This document shows, piece after piece, positions 1-7,967 of a stretch of 64,000 nucleotides of DNA. The notes below the pieces were generated by a model. That model was not told the DNA's origin and did not search any database. It saw nothing but the letters and a program-made list of their open reading frames with translations. Every line of letters starts with the position of its first letter. Positions within the stretch are counted from its first letter, which is position 1. This DNA is from Alkalibacillus salilacus (GTDB lineage: Bacteria; Bacillota; Bacilli; Bacillales; Alkalibacillaceae). The stretch covers positions 1-64,000 of the forward strand of contig NZ_JAUSTQ010000002.1 in the NCBI RefSeq assembly GCF_030812915.1. Reading direction: 5' to 3'. Both the position numbers and the translations under genes were made by a program.

Positions 1-9
1 TTTACCCAT
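1..9 (-). CDS. Start of an unidentified gene (first three codons only)
   Basis: An ATG at 9..7 on the minus strand follows a strong Shine-Dalgarno AGGAGGTG (25..18) at an 8-nt spacing. It is followed by GGT and AAA before the window ends, so the visible peptide is Met-Gly-Lys. In B. subtilis the genes beyond ypjA are ypjB, ypjC, ypjD and dapB, but three residues cannot identify a family. The start site is supported by the ribosome binding site only. Confidence 0.5.
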
Positions 10-12
10 AAG

Positions 13-67
13 AAAAACACCTCCTAAATTGTCGATTACTACCAAATACGACATAGGGGGTGTTTTT
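13..67 (-). promoter_or_regulatory. Long hairpin whose 3' arm carries a Shine-Dalgarno
   Basis: Outer arms 13..26 and 54..67 pair over 14 positions with one mismatch, and inner arms TGTCG/CGACA (30..34 and 49..53) extend the stem. Read on the minus strand, the 3' arm contains AGGAGGTG, the ribosome binding site of the gene starting at position 9, and is followed by a T-rich run. It could be an intrinsic terminator for the ypjA transcript, a structure that limits translation of the next gene, or both. Confidence 0.6.
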
Positions 68-95
68 TCCTGTCTCAAATTATTGGGTCACTCTA

Positions 96-326
96 TTAAT
101 CGTTCGGAGGATTTTTATATTCAGTCTTTTGTGTATTGAAACTTCCATATAGATTGAGTTGGTTTCTTTTTTGATTAGACTGGTATAACCTTACACCAAC
201 ATATAATAAAGTTAACAATACAATACATGTAATAACAATAATCATCTGAATTAATTCCTGTGAAGATACTATCAGCGAGCTAATTGTAGAATACCAGTTA
301 TTTATCACCCATTCAGAAATGACCAT
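96..326 (-). CDS. Small single-pass membrane protein in the ypjB position
   Basis: This is a 76-residue ORF that I do not recognise with confidence. It has one hydrophobic segment at about residues 28-47, followed by a short basic then polar tail. A plausible ribosome binding site (GGGGAA) lies upstream, and it starts 36 bp after ypjA, so the two are probably co-transcribed. In B. subtilis the gene after ypjA is ypjB, a sporulation protein of over 250 residues with a membrane anchor near its C terminus. This ORF could be a shrunken remnant of that C-terminal anchor, or an unrelated small protein. No frameshifted upstream part is visible, because ypjA ends immediately before it. Confidence 0.4.
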   Translation of the reverse strand: MVISEWVINNWYSTISSLIVSSQELIQMIIVITCIVLLTLLYVGVRLYQSNQKRNQLNLYGSFNTQKTEYKNPPND

Positions 327-362
327 AATCTGACGTTCCCCTTTTAATCAGTTAATTTATAT

Positions 363-944
363 TTATGTCAGATTAGCGGTCTGTGTTCGTTTGATACAGA
401 GAAAATATACAAGTGTGATCGATAATAAACTTAACCAAAATGTGAAATAACCAATATGTTGCTCATATTCAGTCAGTGTAGAATACATTGGCATTTGACC
501 ATAAACATAATCAATGATGTCATTATGTAATGTCCATATAGCAGCAACGATTAAGTGACGCCATTCTATCTTGTAAAAAGGTGCAAATAATAGCGCTTGT
601 ATAGCCATAGCTCCATGTGAAACGATGAGCATCAGAGACATGATACCGACTTCTTGACCATTAAAATAAGTTAGAATATTCATGACCACTGCCCATACAC
701 CATACTTGAATAAAGTCACCATCGCCAACGCCTCAACATAGCCAAAATGTCGACCAATTAAAAATCCAACTAATACAATAACGAAAAATAATGAAGCTGT
801 CGGGCTATCTGGAACAAATGGGATAAAAACTGTTGATGTAATCTCTAATTGTGGTTGATACCATATGTAACCATAGATGGTCCCGAAAAAGTTAACGATC
901 AATAAAAATACCAACAATCTTCGGTCTAAGAGCAAATATTTCAT
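363..944 (-). CDS. ypjA: YpjA-like DUF1405 integral membrane protein
   Basis: A 193-residue polytopic membrane protein with about five or six hydrophobic segments and conserved aromatic-rich stretches such as IWYQPQL (residues 27-33) and WTLHNDIIDYVYG. Length and position directly downstream of qcrC match the DUF1405/YpjA family of Bacillaceae, whose function is not established. A GGAG ribosome binding site precedes the ATG. A strong terminator separates it from qcrC, so it probably has its own promoter and is co-transcribed with the small ORF below it. Assignment rests on synteny plus recognisable family sequence. Confidence 0.8.
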   Translation of the reverse strand: MKYLLLDRRLLVFLLIVNFFGTIYGYIWYQPQLEITSTVFIPFVPDSPTASLFFVIVLVGFLIGRHFGYVEALAMVTLFKYGVWAVVMNILTYFNGQEVGIMSLMLIVSHGAMAIQALLFAPFYKIEWRHLIVAAIWTLHNDIIDYVYGQMPMYSTLTEYEQHIGYFTFWLSLLSITLVYFLCIKRTQTANLT

Positions 945-972
945 AAATTGACTCCTATCTAAAATGAACTAT

Positions 973-1010
973 GAAAAATAAAGAGCTGACTTGTTGTTAA
1001 GTCAGCTCTT
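973..1010 (-). terminator. Intrinsic terminator after qcrC
   Basis: A perfect 12-bp stem (981..992 with 999..1010) and 6-nt loop, followed on the minus strand by a T-rich tract. It lies 6 bp after the qcrC stop and closes the qcrABC operon. Confidence 0.9.
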
Positions 1011-1016
1011 GTACCA

Positions 1017-1868
1017 TTACGATTCTGAATCACTATTTTCGCCTTCACTACTTCCTTCGCTACTTCCTTCGCCATTACCTTCACCTTCACCATCTGATGA
1101 TGGACGGTTATCAACAATGAAATTAGCAAGGTTTTCAAGTTCTTCATCAGAACCCTCGAATTGATTAGCCGGCATATCTCCTATACCATTACGGGCTATA
1201 TCTTTAACAGCATCGACGTTCATTTGTGATTCTAATAAGGATGGTCCCATTCCTGCATTACCACCCATATTTTCACCGTGACAACTCATACAATTATTAG
1301 AGTATGCTTCGTAACCAGGGTGCTCTGTATCGACTTCGTGTTCAGTAGCATTGGCAATTGAATATTGCTCACGCTGCTCCCAGTCAACAGCCGTCACTGA
1401 AACATATGTTAACCAAACAGTTGCAATAACACCCATTAACATCATGCCATTAGCAATAGGTCGTTGAGATGGGCGTCGGCCTGGGCCACGGTCTAAGAAA
1501 GGTGCTAGTAATAGTGCACCAAATGCGAGACCCGGAATACCAACTGTTCCGATCACAACATAATCAGCTGATGCGAATTCAAACTTTAATAACTCATATA
1601 AGAATAAGAAATACCAGTCAGGAAGTGGAATATAAGCTGAGTTGTTCGGGTCAGCTTGTTGTTCCAAAGGTGATGGTGCTACGGCAACTAAGCATAAAAA
1701 ACCAATTAAGAAAACTGCACCAACAAGCCATTCTTTTAACAAAAAGTTTGGCCAGAACGCTTCCGTACGACCAGGATATTCAGAATAATCTTTAGGGATC
1801 GTATTACGTTGACCTTTGTCTTGGATACGTGAGTCTCCGACAAATTTCATTCCTTTACCTTTGTGCAC
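1017..1868 (-). CDS. qcrC: Menaquinol:cytochrome c reductase, fused cytochrome b C-terminal half/cytochrome c subunit
   Basis: QcrC is the third subunit of the Bacillus-type bc complex. It joins the last membrane helices of cytochrome b (subunit IV-like, residues about 40-165) to a C-terminal cytochrome c domain outside the membrane. The haem c site CMSCH is at residues 193-197, and Met232 in DMPANQ is the likely distal ligand. The start is GTG with GGAGGG upstream. It follows qcrB by 30 bp in the order qcrA-qcrB-qcrC. The protein is 283 residues, longer than the roughly 255 of B. subtilis QcrC, because of a low-complexity Glu/Gly/Ser tail from about residue 257 to the end. The tail is acidic and would face the cell exterior. 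Confidence 0.95.
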   Translation of the reverse strand: MHKGKGMKFVGDSRIQDKGQRNTIPKDYSEYPGRTEAFWPNFLLKEWLVGAVFLIGFLCLVAVAPSPLEQQADPNNSAYIPLPDWYFLFLYELLKFEFASADYVVIGTVGIPGLAFGALLLAPFLDRGPGRRPSQRPIANGMMLMGVIATVWLTYVSVTAVDWEQREQYSIANATEHEVDTEHPGYEAYSNNCMSCHGENMGGNAGMGPSLLESQMNVDAVKDIARNGIGDMPANQFEGSDEELENLANFIVDNRPSSDGEGEGNGEGSSEGSSEGENSDSES

Positions 1869-1898
1869 AGTGTTCCCTCCTTTTCAGACGTTTTTATC

Positions 1899-2573
1899 TT
1901 ATAATGGACCTGAAATACCTTGACGACGGATCATAATGAAGTGAGCTGCCATCAAGCCAAATAATGCTGCTGGTAAAAAGAATACGTGAATCGCAAAGAA
2001 TCTTGTTAAGGTTTGAGCACCAACAATCTCCGGATCACCAGCTAAAAGCGTTTTAATATCTGTACCTATTACTGGTACACTTTCAGCAATCTCAAGACCA
2101 ACTTGCGTTGCGAAGAATGCTTTATTATCCCATGGTAATAAATAACCAGTAAAACCTAGTCCAAACATAACAAAGAATAATAGAACACCCACAACCCAAT
2201 TCAATTCACGCGGCTTTTTATAAGCACCTTGGAAGAAAACACGCAAGGTATGTAAGAAAATCATGACGATTACTACACTCGCGCCCCAGTGGTGCATACC
2301 TCTAACAATTTGTCCATGTGCAACTTGTGATTGAAGATACTCAACCGAAGCGAAAGCATTTTCAATATCTGGCACATAATACATGGTTAAGAACATTCCT
2401 GACAGCACCTGGATAACCGTAACGAAAAAGGTTAGTCCACCAAAACAATATACGAATGCTGAAAAGTGGTGAGCTGGGTTAACATGCTCAGGAACTTCGT
2501 GGTCAGCGATATCGCGCCAAATCGGCGTAATATCAAGTCGTTCGTCAACCCAATCATATAATTTTTGAAGCAT
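1899..2573 (-). CDS. qcrB: Menaquinol:cytochrome c reductase cytochrome b subunit
   Basis: Cytochrome b6-like subunit of 224 residues carrying the two b-type haems and part of the menaquinol oxidation site in the cytoplasmic membrane. Four hydrophobic helices are visible, with the expected paired histidines: HHFSAFVYC and HGQIVRGMHHWGAS in the first half, and the later H-containing helices near FFAIHVFF and MAAHFIM. The loop GFTGYLLPWD is typical of the family. It sits between qcrA (3 bp upstream) and qcrC and is expressed from the qcrA promoter. Length matches the usual 224 residues. Confidence 0.96.
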   Translation of the reverse strand: MLQKLYDWVDERLDITPIWRDIADHEVPEHVNPAHHFSAFVYCFGGLTFFVTVIQVLSGMFLTMYYVPDIENAFASVEYLQSQVAHGQIVRGMHHWGASVVIVMIFLHTLRVFFQGAYKKPRELNWVVGVLLFFVMFGLGFTGYLLPWDNKAFFATQVGLEIAESVPVIGTDIKTLLAGDPEIVGAQTLTRFFAIHVFFLPAALFGLMAAHFIMIRRQGISGPL

Positions 2574-2576
2574 CTA

Positions 2577-3086
2577 TTACGCCCCTCCTCTCGGTTGAGC
2601 CTTACCTAGGTAAAGCTTACCTTCTTCTACGCGATATTCATAAGCTGGTAGTGGTGCAGTTGGTGGAGTATCCGCAATATTGACACCCATCCGATCATAA
2701 CGACCATTGTGACAAGGACAGAAGAATTCATTATCATGATCCCCAGACTCCCAGTCTACTGTACAACCTAAATGAGTACAGACAGGTGATAACGCTAAGA
2801 TCTCATCGTTTTCAGTTCGATAAATCCAAGCAGTTTGTTCACTCTCAGATTCATACCAACCATCTTCTTGTGGTACTGTAAAAGATTTACGTTGTGGTTC
2901 TTGAGTTATTTCGCTTACATCCATAACATACTGAAAGTCACTTGAACCTTCTGCTTGCAATAATGGATCTACAGCCATACCAACCATTGGTGAAACCATT
3001 GCAGCCCCCATAAAACCACCAACACCAGTCAGCGTGTAGTTTAAGAACTGTCTTCTAGAAACTTGGTTATTTTTCTTTTCGCTCAT
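2577..3086 (-). CDS. qcrA: Menaquinol:cytochrome c reductase Rieske iron-sulfur subunit
   Basis: This 169-residue protein has a twin-arginine motif (SRRQFL at 10-15) and one N-terminal membrane helix at about 15-38, then a Rieske domain. The [2Fe-2S] ligands are in CTHLGC (103-108) and CPCHNG (123-128). Its role is to pass electrons from menaquinol to cytochrome c1 in the bc complex. The twin-arginine signal suggests folded export by Tat, as known for Rieske proteins. It is the first gene of qcrABC and has a good sigma-A promoter 66-94 bp upstream. Length is normal for the family. Confidence 0.96.
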   Translation of the reverse strand: MSEKKNNQVSRRQFLNYTLTGVGGFMGAAMVSPMVGMAVDPLLQAEGSSDFQYVMDVSEITQEPQRKSFTVPQEDGWYESESEQTAWIYRTENDEILALSPVCTHLGCTVDWESGDHDNEFFCPCHNGRYDRMGVNIADTPPTAPLPAYEYRVEEGKLYLGKAQPRGGA

Positions 3087-3151
3087 GTCTTTCCCCCCTA
3101 TCCAATCTATTCAACGTTCAGGGTATTTTACATATTTATTAGGACAATATC

Positions 3152-3180
3152 ATAATAGCGTATCCCACCATTTCGGTCAA
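3152..3180 (-). promoter_or_regulatory. Sigma-A promoter of qcrABC
   Basis: On the minus strand TTGACC (3180..3175) and TATTAT (3157..3152) are separated by exactly 17 bp. Transcription would begin near 3145, giving a leader of about 60 nt ahead of qcrA. Confidence 0.7.
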
Positions 3181-3245
3181 TAAAAACTCGTTCAAGAATC
3201 GAAAAATGTCACAATTTCTTTACAATATTGTCATAAAGATTTCTA

Positions 3246-3716
3246 TTACCATTGTTCTTTAATTAGCGTTTTTAATTCATTTGCATGTGATTGAATCATT
3301 TGTTGAGTTTCAATTTGGTTCAAGTCATTTTCTGTTGGTGCTGGTAGCCAAATGAGTTCGCCATTTAATTCACTCTGGTGCTTTCGCCATTTATTATCAA
3401 ACGTAAAAAGCATGACATGTTTGAATGGTTGCCGTTGAATTAATTCATCAACACTTGTCCTTAATCGCTCAACCTCTAATTCTAGTGTGTTTTGTTTCAT
3501 GTAATGATATACAGGTAACAACAACACTCGTCCTTTAAAATGCTTTTCAATCTGCGACATTAGAATATACATAGCTTCTGATTGGAATGTATATTTCTTT
3601 AATTCATCATCAGTTTCAAATGAAAAAGGAACGAGTGGTATCACTGCCGTATCTATATAATCCTTTGCTTGGATAAATTGTTGAATATCATTATACGTCC
3701 ATTTCAAAATCGTCAT
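3246..3716 (-). CDS. ypiF: YpiF family protein (DUF2487)
   Basis: A 156-residue soluble protein with no signal peptide or membrane helix. Sequence features such as the N-terminal W-x-Y-N-D-I start, the IPLVPFSF stretch near residue 27 and FTFDNKW near 105, and its position between ypiB and qcrA, match the YpiF/DUF2487 family. The family has no established biochemical role. It follows ypiB by 3 bp and should be co-transcribed with ypiA-ypiB. Confidence 0.85.
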   Translation of the reverse strand: MTILKWTYNDIQQFIQAKDYIDTAVIPLVPFSFETDDELKKYTFQSEAMYILMSQIEKHFKGRVLLLPVYHYMKQNTLELEVERLRTSVDELIQRQPFKHVMLFTFDNKWRKHQSELNGELIWLPAPTENDLNQIETQQMIQSHANELKTLIKEQW

Positions 3717-3719
3717 CCC

Positions 3720-4265
3720 CTATTCACTCATTTGGTTCCGCTGGTTTAATAACCAGCTGTAAAAATAAAATGCCTCATCATCACCGTTGTCTAATGATTC
3801 ATCTATTTTCAATTTCAATTGTGTCATATAGTGTTCATCTGTAACAAATTGTAAAAGTGAATCAACCATTTGATAATCACTTTCTTCTAAATAATAATCA
3901 TCTGGAAGATACGGATTATCTGTTAAGACATCGCTATGGGCTGTTGACTGCCTAACTTCTGGGAAGTTCAACTCGATATAAAGATCTTCTTGATGATTCA
4001 TCCGAATATCATGAAATGCTTTTTCAACTTCAGAAGTAACCACATGTTCTTTATAATATCGAAAAGGCCTTTTGTCTTGCGAGTCAACTGATACAACCAT
4101 GCCACGTGGGCATAAATGGGCTTCATAGACAAAGTGGATGTGATTCAATAATTCATCACGTTTTAAAATATAATCAAACAACCAAACGATTTCACGCTTC
4201 GGTAATTCAAATTGATTTAGAAACCAATTTAAAAAAACCTTTTTTTGAATTGGTGAGACATGCAT
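3720..4265 (-). CDS. ypiB: UPF0302 family protein YpiB
   Basis: A 181-residue soluble acidic protein. The order of an N-terminal region (KKVFLNWFLNQF near 9-20), the motif HICFV/HLCPRG-type stretch near residue 50, and a C-terminal helical segment rich in Asp/Glu match the UPF0302 family, called YpiB in B. subtilis. No molecular function is established. It is separated by 9 bp from ypiA and by 3 bp from ypiF, a conserved three-gene unit next to qcrA. Confidence 0.85.
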   Translation of the reverse strand: MHVSPIQKKVFLNWFLNQFELPKREIVWLFDYILKRDELLNHIHFVYEAHLCPRGMVVSVDSQDKRPFRYYKEHVVTSEVEKAFHDIRMNHQEDLYIELNFPEVRQSTAHSDVLTDNPYLPDDYYLEESDYQMVDSLLQFVTDEHYMTQLKLKIDESLDNGDDEAFYFYSWLLNQRNQMSE

Positions 4266-4274
4266 TCAAACACC

Positions 4275-5528
4275 TCATTCATCTTGGATTCGTGCTACAA
4301 ACTCACGGATTTCTTCGTCATCAGGTATAATTTGTAAATATTTTGTCAGTTGTTTTAATGCAAGTTCAGTTTCGCCTTCTTCCATTAAGAACAGACCGTA
4401 TTCTTTAAGGAAATCAGGATCATTTGCATATGATATTGCCGCTTGCTTGTACATATTTTTCGCTTGATCAAATTCCTCTAGTTCATTATAAATTTGTGCT
4501 GAACGCCAATTTAATACAACTGGGTAGCCTTCATAACTCATAAGTTCGTCCACTAATTCTTTAGCCTTCATATACTCATCATTTTCAAAGTAAATATGAA
4601 GTAACATCTCTGCTCCATCTTCATAAGCTGGATCAATGGCTAATGACTCCTGAAGATAATGGACGGCATCTTCTGACTTTTGTAATTTCATGGCATACTG
4701 TGCTGCTAATAAATATAACTCATTATTATGTTCATCTTTTTGAATACCTTGAACAGTTGTATCAAATGCCTCTTGTACAGCTCCTTCTTCATAAAGGGCT
4801 TGAGCTAACATAGGATAAACACTTGTATATTCTGGATCTAGGTCAATCAACTGATTCCAAACTCTTGTGCAAATATCATAGCGATCTAATTGATAAGCTG
4901 TATAACCATACTTGAATAATTGGTCAGGTGTTTCAAGTTCAATTTGTTCATAATAGTGAAGAGCTTGCTCCCAATTACCTACAGACGATAGTGATTCAGC
5001 TAATCGTTCCTTAATATTAACAACACTAATTTCTCCGTCATATTTTTCAACCTTTTCGTAATATGGAATTGATTTCTGATATTCACCATTAGAAAAAGCT
5101 AATTCACCCAATGCTAAATCGATAATTGGTTCTTCTGGATCAACAGCTTTGGCTTCATTCAGCTTCTTTTCAGCAACTTCATATAAACCTTGTGATTGAT
5201 ATAAATCTGCTAACTGTACTAATGCAGGAATATACGCTTCTGCTTCTTCATCAATATCCTCTAATAGATCTATGACTCGATCATCTTCCCCTAAGTCTGT
5301 GTATATTTCAGCTAATAGCAATTTCACATAATGGTCGTCCGGATATAGAACAAGCATATCTTCATAAACTTCTTTAGCGTCGTTCAATAATCCCCATTCT
5401 TGTAATAACTGTGCAATATCGAGTCGCTCAGCATCATCCGCTTCAGCGACATAGTCTTTTAATAGTTGAACTGCTTCGCTAATTTTACCTTCATTTTTTA
5501 ATTCTAAAGCTTCACTAATTGTTTCCAT
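4275..5528 (-). CDS. ypiA: Tetratricopeptide-repeat protein YpiA
   Basis: A 417-residue protein built almost entirely of helical TPR units (about ten, recognisable by alternating A/L/Y positions such as ALHYYEQIE and ALKQLTKYLQIIPDD). It is strongly acidic and has no signal peptide, so it is cytoplasmic. TPR arrays are protein-interaction scaffolds, and the partner is unknown. It sits between aroA and ypiB, as in B. subtilis, where it is called YpiA. The molecular role cannot be read from the sequence. Confidence 0.85.
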   Translation of the reverse strand: METISEALELKNEGKISEAVQLLKDYVAEADDAERLDIAQLLQEWGLLNDAKEVYEDMLVLYPDDHYVKLLLAEIYTDLGEDDRVIDLLEDIDEEAEAYIPALVQLADLYQSQGLYEVAEKKLNEAKAVDPEEPIIDLALGELAFSNGEYQKSIPYYEKVEKYDGEISVVNIKERLAESLSSVGNWEQALHYYEQIELETPDQLFKYGYTAYQLDRYDICTRVWNQLIDLDPEYTSVYPMLAQALYEEGAVQEAFDTTVQGIQKDEHNNELYLLAAQYAMKLQKSEDAVHYLQESLAIDPAYEDGAEMLLHIYFENDEYMKAKELVDELMSYEGYPVVLNWRSAQIYNELEEFDQAKNMYKQAAISYANDPDFLKEYGLFLMEEGETELALKQLTKYLQIIPDDEEIREFVARIQDE

Positions 5529-5543
5529 AATATATACACCTTT

Positions 5544-6848
5544 CTATTCATCTCGTACATAATCCTGCAAAATACCATTCAAATTTTGGAAAAAATTTGG
5601 ATAAGATATGTTGATACAATCAATATTATCAATAATCACTGGGGTGTTGCTAATAAAAGACGCTACGACTGCTAACATTGCCATTCGGTGATCATTGTAT
5701 GATGTGACGTGACCCCCCTTGAGATCACTTTTTCCTTCAATTTTAATTGATTCTTCTTCCTCGTTTAAATTAGCACCTAGAGAATTTAATATTTCAACAG
5801 TTGCATGAATTCGATCTGTCTCTTTAAACCTTAGTTCATTAATATGTTCTAAAGTCATGGTCCCTTCTGTTTGTGTTGCAACAAGAGCTAATAAGGGGAC
5901 TTCATCAATAAGGGAAGGAATTTCTTCTTTCGACAAGGAAGTAGGCATTAATGTCGAAGACCGAACATAAACATCTCCAACAGGTTCTAACCCTACGTAG
6001 TCTTTAACAGTCACATCAATAGATGCACCCATTCGTTGCAATACACGAATAAATCCAATCCGTGTTTCATTCAAGCTTAAATCTTCAAGCTGCAATTCAC
6101 TATTTGGTGTTATAACTGTTGCTGCTATCCAAAAAGCCGCAGATGAAGGATCACCAGGTATGGTAAGATGAGCCCCTTTAAGAAACTGCTTACCTTCTAC
6201 AGAACGAAGTGTATGGTCTTCATCAATAGTTCCACCAAAAGCTTTTACCATCTTTTCGGTATGATCACGCGTTTTAATCGGCTCTCTAACTATTGTTTTT
6301 CCGTATGTGGACATCCCTGCTAAAAGAATAGCAGATTTTACTTGTGCACTAGGGAGTGGTAATTCATAAGATATTGATTTTAATTCTGATCCTTGAATAA
6401 TAAATGGCAACCGATCAGGTTCACCTTCAAATGTAAATCGAGCACCCATAGTGGATAAAGGGCCAATCACGCGTTTCATCGGTCGCTGTTTTAGTGATTC
6501 ATCACCGGTCAGTTTAACTGGATGTTGAAAGGCTGCCAAAACCCCCGATAACAATCTTGCCGTTGTTCCAGAGTTTCCTAAATTAATAGGTTGTTTTGGA
6601 GGACGCCATGAGCTAATACCAGGGCTTTCAATAAATGTTTGTTGACCAACTGTTTGTATATCTACACCCAATGCTTGGCATGCTTCAATCGTACTTTTGC
6701 AATCTTCAGAATCTAACAACCCATTAATGACACTCTGTCCTTTTGCCATTGCAGCTAACAATACCCCGCGATGACTCATAGATTTGTCACCCGGGACTTT
6801 AAGTCGACCATTAATAATACAGTTAGGAAAATGATAAGCGTTATTCAT
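5544..6848 (-). CDS. aroA: 3-phosphoshikimate 1-carboxyvinyltransferase (EPSP synthase)
   Basis: It transfers enolpyruvyl from PEP to shikimate 3-phosphate, the sixth step of chorismate synthesis. At 434 residues it is normal length. The substrate-binding motif PGDKSMSHR is at 19-27 and GNSGTTARLL at 91-100; RPMKRVIGPL and PGDPSSAAF are also present, and the ERFKETDR-type loop appears as LRFKETDRI. The gene follows aroB by only 12 bp. In B. subtilis aroH, the trp operon, hisC and tyrA lie between these two genes, so this operon is condensed here. The B. subtilis name of this gene is aroE. Confidence 0.97.
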   Translation of the reverse strand: MNNAYHFPNCIINGRLKVPGDKSMSHRGVLLAAMAKGQSVINGLLDSEDCKSTIEACQALGVDIQTVGQQTFIESPGISSWRPPKQPINLGNSGTTARLLSGVLAAFQHPVKLTGDESLKQRPMKRVIGPLSTMGARFTFEGEPDRLPFIIQGSELKSISYELPLPSAQVKSAILLAGMSTYGKTIVREPIKTRDHTEKMVKAFGGTIDEDHTLRSVEGKQFLKGAHLTIPGDPSSAAFWIAATVITPNSELQLEDLSLNETRIGFIRVLQRMGASIDVTVKDYVGLEPVGDVYVRSSTLMPTSLSKEEIPSLIDEVPLLALVATQTEGTMTLEHINELRFKETDRIHATVEILNSLGANLNEEEESIKIEGKSDLKGGHVTSYNDHRMAMLAVVASFISNTPVIIDNIDCINISYPNFFQNLNGILQDYVRDE

Positions 6849-6860
6849 ACTACCCCCCCT

Positions 6861-7967
6861 TTAAGTCAGAACATTTAAATATTTATATTGATTCAGTCGT
6901 TCGACAAATTTTACTAATAATTTGTTTAGTTCATTAATAGAGAAAGTCTTAGCATAAGGTTTACCCATGTTTTCTAATAAAATACATGTTATATTCCCCG
7001 TTTGATTCTTTTTGTCGTGCTTCATAGCTTGAATTAAAGAATCGCATCGCCATTCAGCTAAATTTAATGAATAACCTAGTGTTGTTAACCAATGCAACAG
7101 CCCTTCATGAAAGAAGGGATCACGACGTTTCTGAACCTGGTCAGATAAATATAAGTCGAATAATATCCCAATCATGACAGCCTCACCATGAGTCACTTTA
7201 TATTCACTATATACTGATTCTATGGCGTGACCTAGTGTATGGCCAAGGTTCAAGACTTGCCTCAAATTCTGTTCATATTCATCTTGTTCGATGATTTGTT
7301 TTTTCACAAGAATGGACTGAGTTAATATATTTTCAATTTCATAACTAGTCATTTGAGTAAAATCATTCACTTCGGCAATCATCTCGTGTAAAGGGTCAGG
7401 CATTAAGTAACTATGTTTCACAACTTCCGCAAAACCTGAGCGAAATTGAAGCGAACTCAATGTATCTAACATTTCATAATCATATAACACGATATTTGGA
7501 GAATAAAAATGGCCAATAATATTTTTTATATAATGATGATTAATAGCTACCTTTCCGCCGACGCTACTATCATGCGCGAGTAATGTCGTAGGCATTTGAA
7601 CAAAGCCAATTCCTCGCATATATGAAGATGCAACAAAACCTGCCAAATCACCTGTAACGCCACCACCTAGAGCAATAATAGCAGAATGACGATCAAAATA
7701 ATTTTCACTCAAAAAAGTAATAATAGATTCGAATTGATCAATATTTTTGGACTTTTCACCTTCAGGGATTACATAGTCAAAAACATCATAAGATTGACTT
7801 AACTGCGATTTAAGATCTAATAAATAAAATGGTGCCACTTGTTCATCTGTCACAATGGCTATTTTATTAAATCGAAAAGGTTTAAGCCATTCTGCGATCG
7901 AATAACGCAAACCTTTGTCAATAATTATTTGATACGGGCGGGTTCCGTGAACAGTTAGTTTATTCAT
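6861..7967 (-). CDS. aroB: 3-dehydroquinate synthase
   Basis: It converts DAHP to 3-dehydroquinate using NAD+ and a divalent metal. The 368-residue protein shows the glycine-rich segment [15 protein letters not shown], the [15 protein letters not shown] active-site region and the metal/NAD region [12 protein letters not shown]...HGEAV. The start overlaps the aroC stop by 4 bp, indicating translational coupling. aroC-aroB-aroA reads as one operon. Confidence 0.97.
   Translation of the reverse strand: MNKLTVHGTRPYQIIIDKGLRYSIAEWLKPFRFNKIAIVTDEQVAPFYLLDLKSQLSQSYDVFDYVIPEGEKSKNIDQFESIITFLSENYFDRHSAIIALGGGVTGDLAGFVASSYMRGIGFVQMPTTLLAHDSSVGGKVAINHHYIKNIIGHFYSPNIVLYDYEMLDTLSSLQFRSGFAEVVKHSYLMPDPLHEMIAEVNDFTQMTSYEIENILTQSILVKKQIIEQDEYEQNLRQVLNLGHTLGHAIESVYSEYKVTHGEAVMIGILFDLYLSDQVQKRRDPFFHEGLLHWLTTLGYSLNLAEWRCDSLIQAMKHDKKNQTGNITCILLENMGKPYAKTFSINELNKLLVKFVERLNQYKYLNVLT

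Noticed and set aside
959-1147. A 62-codon ORF on the minus strand with Lys/Val repeats
   Set aside because: It is an alternate frame of the repetitive acidic tail of qcrC and runs through its terminator.
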